From the NCBI GenBank assembly GCA_934045075.1, contig OW203744.1, positions 7,565,795-7,629,794 on the forward strand: DNA of 64,000 bases, read 5' to 3'. Of this stretch, positions 22,501 to 31,573 are shown piece by piece. Within the stretch, counting starts at the first letter, position 1. Each line of letters begins with the position of its first letter. The notes beneath the pieces are model-generated. The model was not told the origin of the DNA. It saw nothing but the letters and a program-made list of their open reading frames with translations, and made no database searches. The DNA is from Yponomeuta sedellus. Lineage: Eukaryota > Arthropoda > Insecta > Lepidoptera > Yponomeutidae. A program made the translations under genes and the position numbers.

Positions 22501-25500
22501 CTTTGGGAATCGAACCAACTTAAATGTAAAAAAAACACCCCTACTTTTATGATGCCAATCGAAAGAATGGCCAAAAAATAATAACTCTTCTGAAGTACAC
22601 TATTTTTATTTTTAATGCACTAACCCGTGCTAAGGAACAAATTTAAAAACCTATTTAGAGGCTAAAAATTTCACCCATGCCGGGATTCGAACCCGCAACC
22701 TCTGGCTATCCGTACCAGCGCTCTACCAATTGAGCCAATGGGCGACTCACGGCATCAGTGAAATTTCGAACCTCTTTACAATATTCTCTGTATTACGTAC
22801 AGGCAGCGACATCTGACTTAAGCAAATTGCATTACTTACAGCCCCGACCACCTACTTTGCAGTTAGGTTTTAACATCGGAACGATATCACTGTACCCACA
22901 TGATTACACTATTTTTATTTTTAATGCACTAACCCGTGCTAAGGAACAAATTTAAAAACCTATTTAGAGGCTAAAAATTTCACCCATGCCGGGATTCGAA
23001 CCCGCAACCTCTGGCTATCCGTACCAGCGCTCTACCAATTGAACCAATGGGCGACTCACGGCATCAGTGAAATTTCGAACCTCTTTACAATATTCTCTGT
23101 ATTACGTACAGGCAGCGACATCTGACTTAAGCAAATTGCATTACTTACAGCCCCGACCACCTTCTTTGCAGTTAGGTTTTAACATCGGAACGATATCACT
23201 GTACCCACATGATTACACTATTTTTATTTTTAATGCACTAACCCGTGCTAAGGAACAAATTTAAAAACCTATTTAGAGGCTAAAAATTTCACCCATGCCG
23301 GGATTCGAACCCGCAACCTCTGGCTATCCGTACCAGCGCTCTACCAATTGAGCCAATGGGCGACTCACGGCATCAGTGAAATTTCGAACCTCTTTACAAT
23401 ATTCTCTGTATTACGTACAGGCAGCGACATCTGACTTAAGCAAATTGCATTACTTACAGCCCCGACCACCTACTTTGCAGTTAGGTTTTAACATCGGAAC
23501 GATATCACTGTACCCACATGATTACACTATTTTTATTTTTAATGCACTAACCCGTGCTAAGGAACAAATTTAAAAAACCTATTTAGAGGCTAAGTAATGC
23601 AATTTGCTTAAGTCAGATGTCGCTGCCTGTACGTAATACAGAGAATATTGTAAAGAGGTTCGAAATTTCACTGATGCCGTGAGTCGCCCATTGGCTCAAT
23701 TGGTAGAGCGCTGGTACGGATAGCCAGAGGTTGCGGGTTCGAATCCCGGCATGGGTGAAATTTTTAGCCTCTAAATAGGTTTTTAAATTTGTTCCTTAGC
23801 ACGGGTTAGTGCATTAAAAATAAAAATAGTGTAATCATGTGGGTACAGTGATATCGTTCCGATGTTAAAACCTAACTGCAAAGTAGGTGGTCGGGGCTGT
23901 AAGTAATGCAATTTGCTTAAGTCAGATGTCGCTGCCTGTACGTAATACAGAGAATATTGTAAAGAGGTTCGAAATTTCACTGATGCCGTGAGTCGCCCAT
24001 TGGCTCAATTGGTAGAGCGCTGGTACGGATAGCCAGAGGTTGCGGGTTCGAATCCCGGCATGGGTGAAATTTTTAGCCTCTAAATAGGTTTTTAAATTTG
24101 TTCCTTAGCACGGGTTAGTGCATTAAAAATAAAAATAGTGTAATCATGTGGGTACAGTGATATCGTTCCGATGTTAAAACCTAACTGCAAAGTAGGTGGT
24201 CGGGGCTGTAAGTAATGCAATTTGCTTAAGTCAGATGTCGCTGCCTGTACGTAATACAGAGAATATTGTAAAGAGGTTCGAAATTTCACTGATGCCGTGA
24301 GTCGCCCATTGGCTCAATTGGTAGAGCGCTGGTACGGATAGCCAGAGGTTGCGGGTTCGAATCCCGGCATGGGTGAAATTTTTAGCCTCTAAATAGGTTT
24401 TTAAATTTGTTCCTTAGCACGGGTTAGTGCATTAAAAATAAAAATAGTGTAATCATGTGGGTACAGTGATATCGTTCCGATGTTAAAACCTAACTGCAAA
24501 GTAGGTGGTCGGGGCTGTAAGTAATGCAATTTGCTTAAGTCAGATGTCGCTGCCTGTACGTAATACAGAGAATATTGTAAAGAGGTTCGAAATTTCACTG
24601 ATGCCGTGAGTCGCCCATTGGCTCAATTGGTAGAGCGCTGGTACGGATAGCCAGAGGTTGCGGGTTCGAATCCCGGCATGGGTGAAATTTTTAGCCTCTA
24701 AATAGGTTTTTAAATCTTCTGAAGTAACATAGTATTTTAAAAGAAAGGAACAGCGTGAAATTAATCATTTTAATCAAATTAAAAACATATACGAGACTGC
24801 CGTAGTCAATTAAGTGAGTACTTTTTTTGTAAATTAATTAATTATACGCTCAAAATGTGATCCCTCTTGTCTTAAGCAAATCGCCAATATTTTAATGAGT
24901 CTGCTGCTTGTTGATTTTCTTATAATTTTATGGTGAATCTATGGAATAATAATATCGCTACTTTACGAACGTCATCATCGGCAATAAATAACTTTCTTAT
25001 TTGACTCAAACATTTTACGTTATTCCTTTCATTTAAAATACTATTTCGATTGGCATCATAAAAGTAGGGGTGTTTTTTTTACAGTTAAGTTGGTTCGATT
25101 CCCAGACGAGGCAAGTAATTTTTTGGAAATTTTTGAATGCAGAATTACTAAGTTTTAAAAATAACTTAAAGTCTTTTTTCACCAAAATACCCTATCTACG
25201 CCATTTAAGGGACTTTCCCTTTATGTTCCATAACTTTGGTACGCCCTGTATAGACTATGTGTGCAAAATTTCAGCTTCCTAGGTCTGGGCTGGGCCACAG
25301 ATTACTAAAGCTGGGCGTTAATGAGTGAGTCAGTCAGGACTTTGAATTTTATTTATATTGATAAGTCTACTTGTTTACCATTCGATAATGTTCGATCTTG
25401 TACGATAAAGTATAAAATAATAAATCACCTTACACCTACATTTGTGGAAGTTCCCCTTGACCACTTTACATAATGAAAATAAATAACACTTAAGACATGA

Positions 25501-26970
25501 TAAAGTAAACAGTGGACTGCATTGAAATATACGAAAGAGCTTTATTGAGCGGCGTCTCCTGCGCGTGGTAAAACAAAACATTAAACATAAAACAATTCTC
25601 GTTCAATATGAACAACAATTTATATTTTTTTTATAGAGGAATATTTTATTTAAATTTTCAAAATATTGACAATAATAATTGGTAAATACTAGAAAACAAT
25701 CAGACCATGTACAAAAAAATCTCAATTGTTATATTTCAATTTTAAATTATTTACAATTTATTATCTATAAAACTTACATGATTAACATACTTAATAACAA
25801 CTATTACAATTTTTTTTTATTTTCTTTCCCTTAGCAACGAAAATGTTTTGCCCGTGGAAAAAGGTTTTTTGTATGAAAAAGAACTTGGCTGGCTGGCATA
25901 TATTTTATTTCAATTAGTAAGTACGTTAAAGTAACTTCGTTTTTATATTAATAAATTTTAAATAGGACTCAACTTATGACTGAAATAGACGTTCTATTTT
26001 TTTGTTACCTAGTTATGTTCGTGAATAAATGATTCTGCCAACATATCATACTAACAAAACAACTTAAAACTTCTGTTTGATTTTTGTTTAGTTTAGCGTC
26101 CCTGACTCGCTCTTTCATCACGACACGACCGACTTATGTTTTCTCACACAAAAAATTACGACTCGCAATGATTACCTACTACCTAATTAATTAGTAATTC
26201 ATTAATCACATAAATATTTACCTGCAAGTTTGTGTAAACAACCTTGTCATTAATGAAATTTTAATTCATACCTAAGGACAGAACTGAACGTGTAAATAAA
26301 TAAAAAACTCATTACTCATGATTACGTAAAATAATTTCAACTTATTTAATATCCCCTTCCAAATGAACACCACACTTTTTCTGTACTTTTCCCTATACGT
26401 CTATAGTGGGTAACCAACCCAACGAACCAATGTTGAGTGAGCCAATCAAGACGCGCGCAACAGACGCGACGCGTTGTCTAGAGATCGTCTCATCGGCCCG
26501 CCTTATGCGCGGCCTATGTCCCATCGCAGTACATTTTGTAGGAAAGTAGATTTAAAGGACGCCGCGTCTTCTCCGCGCCCTCGTCCCACGTCGTCACTAT
26601 GTGTCCCACGCCTAAACTATCATTACCCACGCCTTGATATCAATTTGACATCAACCCTTTGTATGTCCCCAGTTCTGGGACACGTGTCTCTTCTCTCATC
26701 GCAGAAGGGTAGGGTCATACTCCACCGTGGAGGCCAAGCCCGGGTTGGTGGAGGAATGTAAGACAGTGGCAGGCCTTACTGTCAGAATTTATCAAGCCAC
26801 CTATAAGGCCTCCGACATGGCCTAACGAACGCCTTAACTAACTGAAACTTATTAGGAATTACCAATTCCAAATAAATAATTGCGTTGTTCTGTATTGGTA
26901 TAGTAGAGACTTTGGACTCCGGCCAAGGCTCTCTACTAAGCAAGTAAATGCAATGCATCGACTTACCCAT
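16420..26970 (-). CDS. secreted WAP-domain (four-disulfide core) protein, complete four-exon gene
   Basis: Four minus-strand exons (26970-26967, 20573-20511, 18909-18742, 16517-16420) join in phase with GT..AG borders into 110 residues. Residues 1-22 are a signal peptide (hydrophobic core IVLSIFAVAILI). Residues 23-66 carry eight cysteines in WAP order: CP...C...C....DC....MCC...C....C. A Ser/Gly linker follows (SSGGGSGGQD), then a basic tail with four more cysteines (YCNNVKC, VCKMDP, KRMKC). WAP proteins are known as extracellular protease inhibitors or antimicrobials; which applies here is not visible. Introns hold SINE, LINE and MITE insertions, including the SINE-A palindrome. Exon 1 is supported by phase, Kozak-like context and donor, not by protein homology. 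Confidence 0.85.
16775..17064. repeat. 145-bp tandem duplication
   Basis: Two units (16775-16919, 16920-17064) both start TTTGGTTCAT and share TTTGGTTGTCTCTATACAAG and GTGTTTCATTTTGTTT. They differ at about ten places. On the minus strand both can be read as KCFQKYM.YARATLYRDNQS, but the unit length is not a multiple of three and the differences are not mainly silent, so I do not call a gene. Confidence 0.85.
17065..18540. other. WAP gene intron and flanks, no further exon seen
   Basis: Lies in the intron between WAP exons 4 and 3. It has unique AT-rich sequence. A 63-codon plus ORF at 17266-17457 and overlapping minus ORFs near 17630-17830 lack recognisable features. Confidence 0.4.
18541..18655 (+). 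repeat. dispersed repeat C, short copy
   Basis: CTGAGGCACGGGTCTCTTCT, GCAGGAAGGTTAGACCATAC and CTCCACGACGGGGGC match the left part of the 62875 copy. Confidence 0.6.
18742..18909 (-). CDS. WAP gene exon 3 (WAP domain)
   Basis: Acceptor CATCCTCAG at 18910-18918, donor CAAT/GTGAGT at 18742/18741. It encodes the eight-cysteine WAP core and the Gly/Ser linker. It is GC-rich against its surroundings. The other frames that look open here are shadows. Confidence 0.9.
19025..19460 (-). mobile_element. SINE-D body split by a MITE
   Basis: GTAACAATACCACTCGCT (19033-19050) and CACGGTGGAGGAAAACATCG (from 19392) are the two sides of the SINE-D body, which in intact copies reads ACCACTCGC..ACGGTGAAGG. 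The 340 bp between them is the MITE at 19052-19391. Confidence 0.6.
19052..19391. mobile_element. MITE (family also at 4188)
   Basis: The ends AAGGCCTGCGCAAACGTGGG and, inverted, AAGGCCTGTGCAGACGAGGG form a 20-bp imperfect terminal repeat. The interior matches 4188-4540. It was inserted into SINE-D. Confidence 0.75.
19552..19615. repeat. LINE fragment
   Basis: AGCCTATAAACGTCCCACAG and CTCAGAGAAAGAGTA match, inverted, the piece at 11970-12040. Confidence 0.5.
20089..20190 (-). mobile_element. LINE 3' tail
   Basis: CTTCAGGCTATATGTTAGTC, CACTGCTGGACATAGCCCTC and CTTCAGCTTGCCGCATCCAG match the tail at 40057-40162. Confidence 0.65.
20511..20573 (-). CDS. WAP gene exon 2 (signal peptide)
   Basis: A CT-rich acceptor (CTCTCTCTCAG) and the donor GCTG/GTAAGT bound 63 nt encoding the hydrophobic signal peptide and its small-residue end GSEA. 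It has no in-frame ATG of its own, which fits an upstream exon supplying the start. Confidence 0.85.
20925..21102 (+). mobile_element. SINE-B copy interrupted by a SINE-A tail
   Basis: GTTCGAACCCCGGCTGGGGA, ACCCAGGTCTTGGA and, after the interruption, GTGGGTCAGAAGCAATTTAT are SINE-B. ATTACATGTTT (20976-20986) and ATTACATATTT (21046-21056) flank the inserted SINE-A tail (20987-21045). Confidence 0.7.
20987..21045 (-). mobile_element. SINE-A tail-only insertion in SINE-B
   Basis: TTTAATGCACTAACCCGTGC and AAAGACAATTTAAAAAC are the minus-strand distal tail up to the T-run. It is flanked by an 11-bp duplication with one mismatch. A severely 5'-truncated insertion. Confidence 0.7.
21103..21520. other. 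intron sequence with LINE scraps
   Basis: 21340-21440 includes a LINE 3' piece (TTCTTTATTGTACCTGTAAA). Otherwise unremarkable. Confidence 0.4.
21521..21610 (-). mobile_element. SINE-A fragment ending at the T-run side
   Basis: GAAACCTATTTAGAGGCTAA to GCGCTCTACCAATTGA: the minus-strand tRNA-like domain without distal tail or 5' domain. Confidence 0.7.
21611..22316. other. WAP intron with a partial CTAG-type repeat
   Basis: A short AC run lies near 21703. From about 22070 CTTTTGCCCGCTACTCCGTC and following bases match a lepidopteran dispersed repeat. There is no exon. Confidence 0.4.
22392..22434 (-). mobile_element. tiny SINE-A tail insert in the left foldback arm
   Basis: AAAAACCTGTTTAGGGGCTA and AAAATTCCATCCAT sit between two copies of AAGACTTT. 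The right foldback arm lacks them, giving an empty site for comparison. Confidence 0.7.
22586..24726 (-). mobile_element. palindromic array of 309-bp SINE-A units within one 12-bp TSD
   Basis: TCTTCTGAAGTA at 22586-22597 and 24715-24726 bounds 22598-24714. Left arm, minus: units 22598-22906, 22907-23215, 23216-23524, partial 23525-23593. Right arm, plus: partial 23594-23831, units 23832-24140, 24141-24449, partial 24450-24714 ending at the internal T-run. Left 22642-23593 can pair with right 23763-24714 (952-bp arms, 169-nt spacer). The units are almost identical (for example one G/A near 23042 and one A/T near 23163). Units abut head to tail with a GT linker. The centre shows TAA microhomology. 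The repeated 65-codon ORFs are SINE sequence, not genes. Confidence 0.9.
25259..26600. other. WAP intron 1, AT-rich, no exon seen
   Basis: Long A/T-rich stretch (25560-26390). From 26400 GC content rises, with CGCGACGCGTTGTC and nearby sequence, but no supported exon. Confidence 0.4.
26640..26830 (+). repeat. dispersed repeat C copy
   Basis: TTTGTATGTCCCCAGTTCTG, ACACGTGTCTCTTCTCTCAT, CCGGGTTGGTGGAGGA and AGACAGTGGCAGGCCTTACT match the 62875 copy. Confidence 0.65.
26967..26970 (-). CDS. WAP gene exon 1 (coding part ATGG)
   Basis: TTCGCGATGG is followed at once by a consensus donor GTAAGT (26966-26961). The remaining G completes GGT at the start of exon 2, giving MGSVTI. This is the only candidate I found that supplies a start in the right phase. 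It is an inference and needs a transcript. Confidence 0.6.
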
Positions 26971-26999
26971 CGCGAATAAAAATAAAGGACACTTTTCAC

Positions 27000-27816
27000 G
27001 ACAATTCCGCGACTACTCGGCGCAAGAGTCGATAGCGGACTGGCTAGACTGGAGACTTACTGGCCGGTCGAGTCAGGTTTCCGTTGATTGACTCATGAGA
27101 TCCACTTATCTTGCCTGAGTAGGTCGTTGCTAGATGTGGAAGTAGGCAGAGATCAACGAGAAGGTTTTGGTCCAAAAGGGAATAGGTATCTACCCGACGT
27201 TGGATTATTAGATAAAAGAAAGGGGTCTTCGCCCAGATAAGCGATGGTCTGCCACATCACAGAGTACATGTATGTAGTACCTAGGTAACCCCACGTCCTA
27301 GGGTAGACCTCTACCACAGATTCTTGGTCTGTGACTTCGACCAATCTGGGATGGGTAGTGCCCACCTGATTTCCCACCCATCTAGGCCAATGTTACCAAG
27401 GTATACTCGTATCTCTCTAGTCTCGTAGCACTTACTATTTTTAACCGACTTCAAAACGGGAGGAGGTTATCAGTTCGACGCGTATTTTTTTAAACTATAT
27501 AATGTAGTATATAATGGCTGTACTTACGTGACACAGCTGTTTCCATATAGGTACAAAAGAAGCCTTTATGCGTCGCACCGTAGGCCACAGGCCCTCTCTC
27601 CGGGAAAGAGTGACCAATAACATTTTTGACAAAATTTCTAAAAATTACATAAATTATAAAGTTACTCTAAATCGCGTGTTTCAGGAATTGCGAACTTTCG
27701 AGGTAACCCTGTAGGATTATTTTATAATACTTAATCGATTTTTTTTAAATTAAATAATCTTTACTTAAACTACGGTACGAATACTTGTACGCCTTTAATG
27801 TAAGCCTTTTAATGTT
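27000..27816. other. upstream of the WAP gene, no gene seen
   Basis: 27150-27380 has a 74-codon minus ORF without recognisable features. 27437-27500 (TTTTTAACCGACTTCAAAAC, GGAGGAGGTTATCAGTTCGA) is a dispersed lepidopteran repeat whose mirror lies near 61830. Confidence 0.4.
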
Positions 27817-28006
27817 TTCTAAAGAGTTTAAAAAAACCTATTTAAAGGCTAAAAAATCCACCCATGCCGGGATTCGAACCCGCGACCCCTGGCTATCCGT
27901 GCCAGCGCTCTATCTAACTGAGCTAATGGGCGACTCACCGGCATCAGTGACATTTCGAACCTCTTTACACTATTCTCTGTATTACGTACAGAGTTCTAAA
28001 GAGTTT
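27817..28006 (-). mobile_element. SINE-A ending at the internal T-run, 13-bp TSD
   Basis: TTCTAAAGAGTTT at 27817-27829 and 27994-28006 flanks 27830-27993. On the minus strand the insert starts CTGTACGTAATACAGAG and ends AAATAGGTTTTTTT, with no distal tail. It shows that the internal T-run can act as the 3' end of an ordinary insertion. Confidence 0.85.
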
Positions 28007-28075
28007 TAATGTAATCTGATCCTTAGCAAAATTAAGTTCTACATGGCGGAAAGAGAAATTTGGTTCGTTGTCTTA

Positions 28076-28190
28076 GGGCCAGTTTCTGAATTGAGAATTG
28101 TTAATGTAGTGTTCTATCTAAGAACGTCTCAAAAAAGAGCATGACAGATAGGTATTTACTTAGTGAAATTCTCTATTCTGAAACCGGCCT
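28076..28190. mobile_element. small MITE
   Basis: GGGCCAGTTTCTGAATTGAG on the left matches the inverted right end AGGCCGGTTTCAGAATAGAG. About 115 bp, no ORF. Confidence 0.6.
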
Positions 28191-28324
28191 CGGATCGACC
28201 TCTCAGAAAAGATTGTGGTCATATTGGTTTGCCATCCGAAAATCGCCCAAGTTCCAGTCGAAGTACGAACTCGGTCGGGATCTCGATAGACAGTGAACAT
28301 TTGTATAACATAACATTTACATGT

Positions 28325-28408
28325 GTTCGTGGGAAACAGAAACAACGACATCACTAACATGTAAACACCTAAGAACTGGGGTTTTTTTTTTGTCCCCAGC
28401 CGGGGTAT
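28325..28408 (-). mobile_element. SINE-B fragment
   Basis: GTTCGTGGGAAACAGAAACA, AACATGTAAACACCTAAGAA and TTTGTCCCCAGCCGGGG on plus are the reverse complement of the SINE-B middle. Confidence 0.65.
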
Positions 28409-28711
28409 AAACAAGTCTATTAGGATTATGGGCATGCCCATCGCGCGGGGTGGATTCGCGCTTGTCCGCAAATATTGTGAAACATACAAAATCATGTGTA
28501 CGTTACACAATATGTGATAATGGCATTGTGATGCCGTTAATCCAGCGAACACATCTATCACTAGAGTCAGAATTCAAAGACTTCAGCATTCTCAGAGTTA
28601 GAATGGACAATAGTAGGTATATTGCCTTTGTAAGTAAGTAAGTAGGTAGGTATAAAGCAGGCAGGTAAATGAAATGCTCGAATTTGCTACACTACAATCT
28701 ATTTATTCCTT

Positions 28712-29226
28712 CTATTTATTCCTACTTGTCCAATTTAGTAAACAAGATTCTAACCTTAAAATTGAGATTAGATGCCTCAAAATAGACATTTTCTCGCAAA
28801 TTCATGAACTATCATGAACTATGTTTATAAAATTGGCAGCGTGTTATCTAAAAGAGTGTTCCAAGTTACTTCATTTAAGGAAATAGATATGGCAGTTTTA
28901 AGTCACAGGGTAGAATCTTGTTTACTTGTAACGGTGCAAACCTCTTTACACCATTTTTATTTATTTTTCTATCTATCATTTTCAAATATTTAAATTACGT
29001 CACACATTCTTCGATTTCTCTCATTTTTCATCACTACTACTTTACGCTTTGACCAGATCTGACTTTTTACCTGCTTCTCCGTTTATCCGTTTTTTTATCC
29101 AGTTTTCTGTTAATATTACTACAATTCTACAAATAAAACAAGAGATGAAGTCGTTCCAGAGTTTATTTATTAATTACAAAAGTTATCCAACGTTCCATAC
29201 TAAATTGGACAAGTAAGAATAAATAG
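28712..29226. mobile_element. 515-bp element with 29-bp inverted ends
   Basis: CTATTTATTCCTACTTGTCC.. (28712-28740) and its inverse (29198-29226) differ at one position. The AT-rich interior is without ORF. Possibly a MITE; the superfamily is unknown. Confidence 0.65.
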
Positions 29227-30020
29227 ACTGTACCTACTCATAGCTTATCTCCTCAGAAGAATGCAGAGTGCTAAGTAGGTAAGAACAGTCGTGTGCACTA
29301 ACATGTAAACACGTTAAAATCTTGTCACATTAGCCTCTTCTAGCCTGATGTATGAGAAATTGACTATTTTGACTTTACAAGGTTCTGAAGTGCATAGGTA
29401 CATGTTAGGGCACGTGACTGAACTTGTGTGACATAACACTATTAGTGGTTTTATTGGATGGATTTACCAACTATGACATACACACTGCAATCACGTCCAA
29501 CCAAGACAGTCATTTTTTTTTATCGCTTTGCAAAATCAAGCTACTTACGTAAACATTGCCTATACTTATAGTTTGTTAGCTTTTAGAATATTCCTACCTA
29601 TGCTAATATCGGATAGAATCGGATATATTCGTGTAATAGAAATATCGGAACTAATATGACACTTAATTTCGAAAAAAAAAATCGAAATAGTGCAGAAAAG
29701 TTTTATACAGAGCAGGAAGTAGTATTACAGTCGTGTGTTTTCGACGAAAACCGAAGCCTACTCTAGAGCCCGAGGTATATTATACGTATACTACGACGAG
29801 GTATATTATAAAAGCTAACAGACTGTACCTAAGCTAAAACTTTTGATATTAAGTCAGTATTAAGTAAAAACTTTAATAACGTTAGGTACAACATGTAAAA
29901 AATACACGTGCAAACCTACACTCAAAGGTGCAGAGGACTTCAGTCCAGGAGAGGAGTCGTCCAGCCAGCCTAAAAAAATTGTAGTGTTCAAAAAAGGAGC
30001 GGAATGTTTAAACAAAAGTA
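29227..30020. other. AT-rich intergenic sequence
   Basis: No gene or clear repeat boundary seen. Confidence 0.4.
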
Positions 30021-30025
30021 CCTAC

Positions 30026-30228
30026 ATAAAAAACCTATTTAGAGGCTAAAAATTCCACCGATGCCGGCATTCGAACCCGCGACCTCTGGCTATCCGTGCC
30101 AGCGCTCTTACCAACTGAGCTAATGAGCGACTCACCGGCATGCATTAGTGAACATTCTCTGTATTACGTACAGGCAGTGACATCTGGCTGAAGTAATTTG
30201 CATCACTTGCAGCCCCGAGTACCTACTT
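30026..30228 (-). mobile_element. SINE-A copy with internal deletion
   Basis: Starts at the T-run side (AAAAAACCTATTTAGAGGC) and continues through the tRNA-like domain to TACAGGCAGTGACATCTGGC and CCCGAGTACCTACTTTA. The stretch normally reading TTTCGAACCTCTTTACA is missing. Confidence 0.75.
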
Positions 30229-30598
30229 TACATACTTCAGAGGTAGACAATAGTAAGCACCAAAATAGAAATTTTACAGGAGAGGCAAAAATAGACGGAA
30301 AGTGCGTAGTTTGAATTTTGAATGCAAGAATGCATGTGATTTATAACAGATATTGGATTATTCTAAACTGTATTTTACACAATTTAGACAGCATTATTTA
30401 CTTTGTAGAACGATTTTATTATTATAATGTTATAACTGTTATTTTGTGGACTTAAGGTTATATACCTCCCAATACAAATACATGAAATGGAATTAATACA
30501 GTATTAAGTGATCTTAAGATTGTTTAGCTATAAGAAATAAAATAAGATATCGGGTTAGCAGTGAGCACACCATTGCAGTAGTTATACATGATGGCACA
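30229..30598. other. intergenic, no gene seen
   Basis: AT-rich and unremarkable. Confidence 0.4.
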
Positions 30599-31090
30599 GG
30601 GTGGGCGTGCTTTCAGTTCATTGCGTCGAGCATCTAATTCAGAGCAGCGATTTTCTTCAAAATCTTTCACTCTGGTTCTTACGAGAGCCTTTCATTCTGG
30701 TCGTCGATCGGCTGTTTGTTCCCAATCCAAAGGTTTTATGTCGCACTTTTTCATTGGCGCTTAAATACATCTTTGCACCCAAGGAGTTGTCCGCCATGCT
30801 TACGGTTGCCCTCCTCAAGTTCAGAGAAAATGATGCACTTTGCCGTACGTTGATCTGACATGACGTACGCGATACGTGTCCACTCCAACGGAGTTGCCGC
30901 CGCATAAGATAGGGATCAATCGCCATGATATTGGCCTTCTGCAGCACTTCCGTATTTCGAATACGATCAGACCAACGAATGTTGGGAATTTTCCGCAGAC
31001 ATTTTAGGTGGAAAGAGTCCAGCGTTCGTATATGGCGACGGTAAACCATCCATGACTTTGAAGAGTATCGGTCGGCGTATGGAGTATGAA
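30599..31090 (-). pseudogene. non-LTR retrotransposon, reverse transcriptase C-terminal relic
   Basis: The minus strand reads [36 protein letters not shown] and [13 protein letters not shown]. After frameshifts it reads [32 protein letters not shown]. The first block (CLR.I..IRW.D.I.N.EVL...., QLRW.GHV.R) and the last (WE..A.DR..W..LVR.GV..FEE) are the conserved C-terminal segment of many animal LINE polymerases. It has at least one stop and frame changes. Clade left open. Confidence 0.7.
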
Positions 31091-31573
31091 ATATGGCGCC
31101 TTCATACGACGGCGGAGTATGAAGGTCGGCAAATATTCTTTGGAGTCATGGCCTCATAAAGTCATAACTATCAATTTTGGTAGGCAGTTTCAGGTCATGT
31201 GAGCTAAAGTAATTTTAATAATAATCTTTATTATTTTGATCAGTCTTATCAATCTAGTCAGATCAATCTATTCACAAATTGGGGAAGGATTTAGTCCTCT
31301 AAGTCTGAGATGACTTTTCTGAACTCCTAAAGTTTAGGAGTTCTGAAACATCATCACTTGTCGACAGATTTCTGTAATAGGTAATCGTGGAACACGGTCG
31401 GGATTGCAATGTTTTCTTCAAATCATTGTTTTTTTGGTTTGGAGAAAGTTTTGGTAGGTATTATTGCTTCGGATGAGCTTCGGTGAAGAAAAAGAAAATC
31501 CTTGTCGTAATCTTTCTAACAAAACTCACTTCGTCGAAAACTACCTGATCGGATGTTTTGTAGAACATTGAGC

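Larger units (their letters stand above)
22317..25258. mobile_element. foldback element hosting the SINE-A array
   Basis: The left arm (22317-22600) and right arm (about 24990-25258) are inverted copies: AGGGTGTCCCAAAGTTATGG, TACCTTAAATATTGTAGATA, GGGAATCGAACCAACTTAA and CCCCTACTTTTATGATGCCA appear in both. Without the SINE array the element would be about 0.8 kb. A short relative, about 300 bp, is at 35317-35620. No transposase is present, and the superfamily is unknown to me. Confidence 0.75.

Noticed and set aside
22758..24598. Six identical 65-codon ORFs
   Set aside because: They are the same frame through each 309-bp SINE-A unit. No start context or coding constraint; they come from repeat identity.
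22598..24714. CRISPR-like or satellite array
   Set aside because: Units are 309 bp without spacers, contain Pol III-type boxes and have a TSD round the whole. This is a SINE multimer in a eukaryote.
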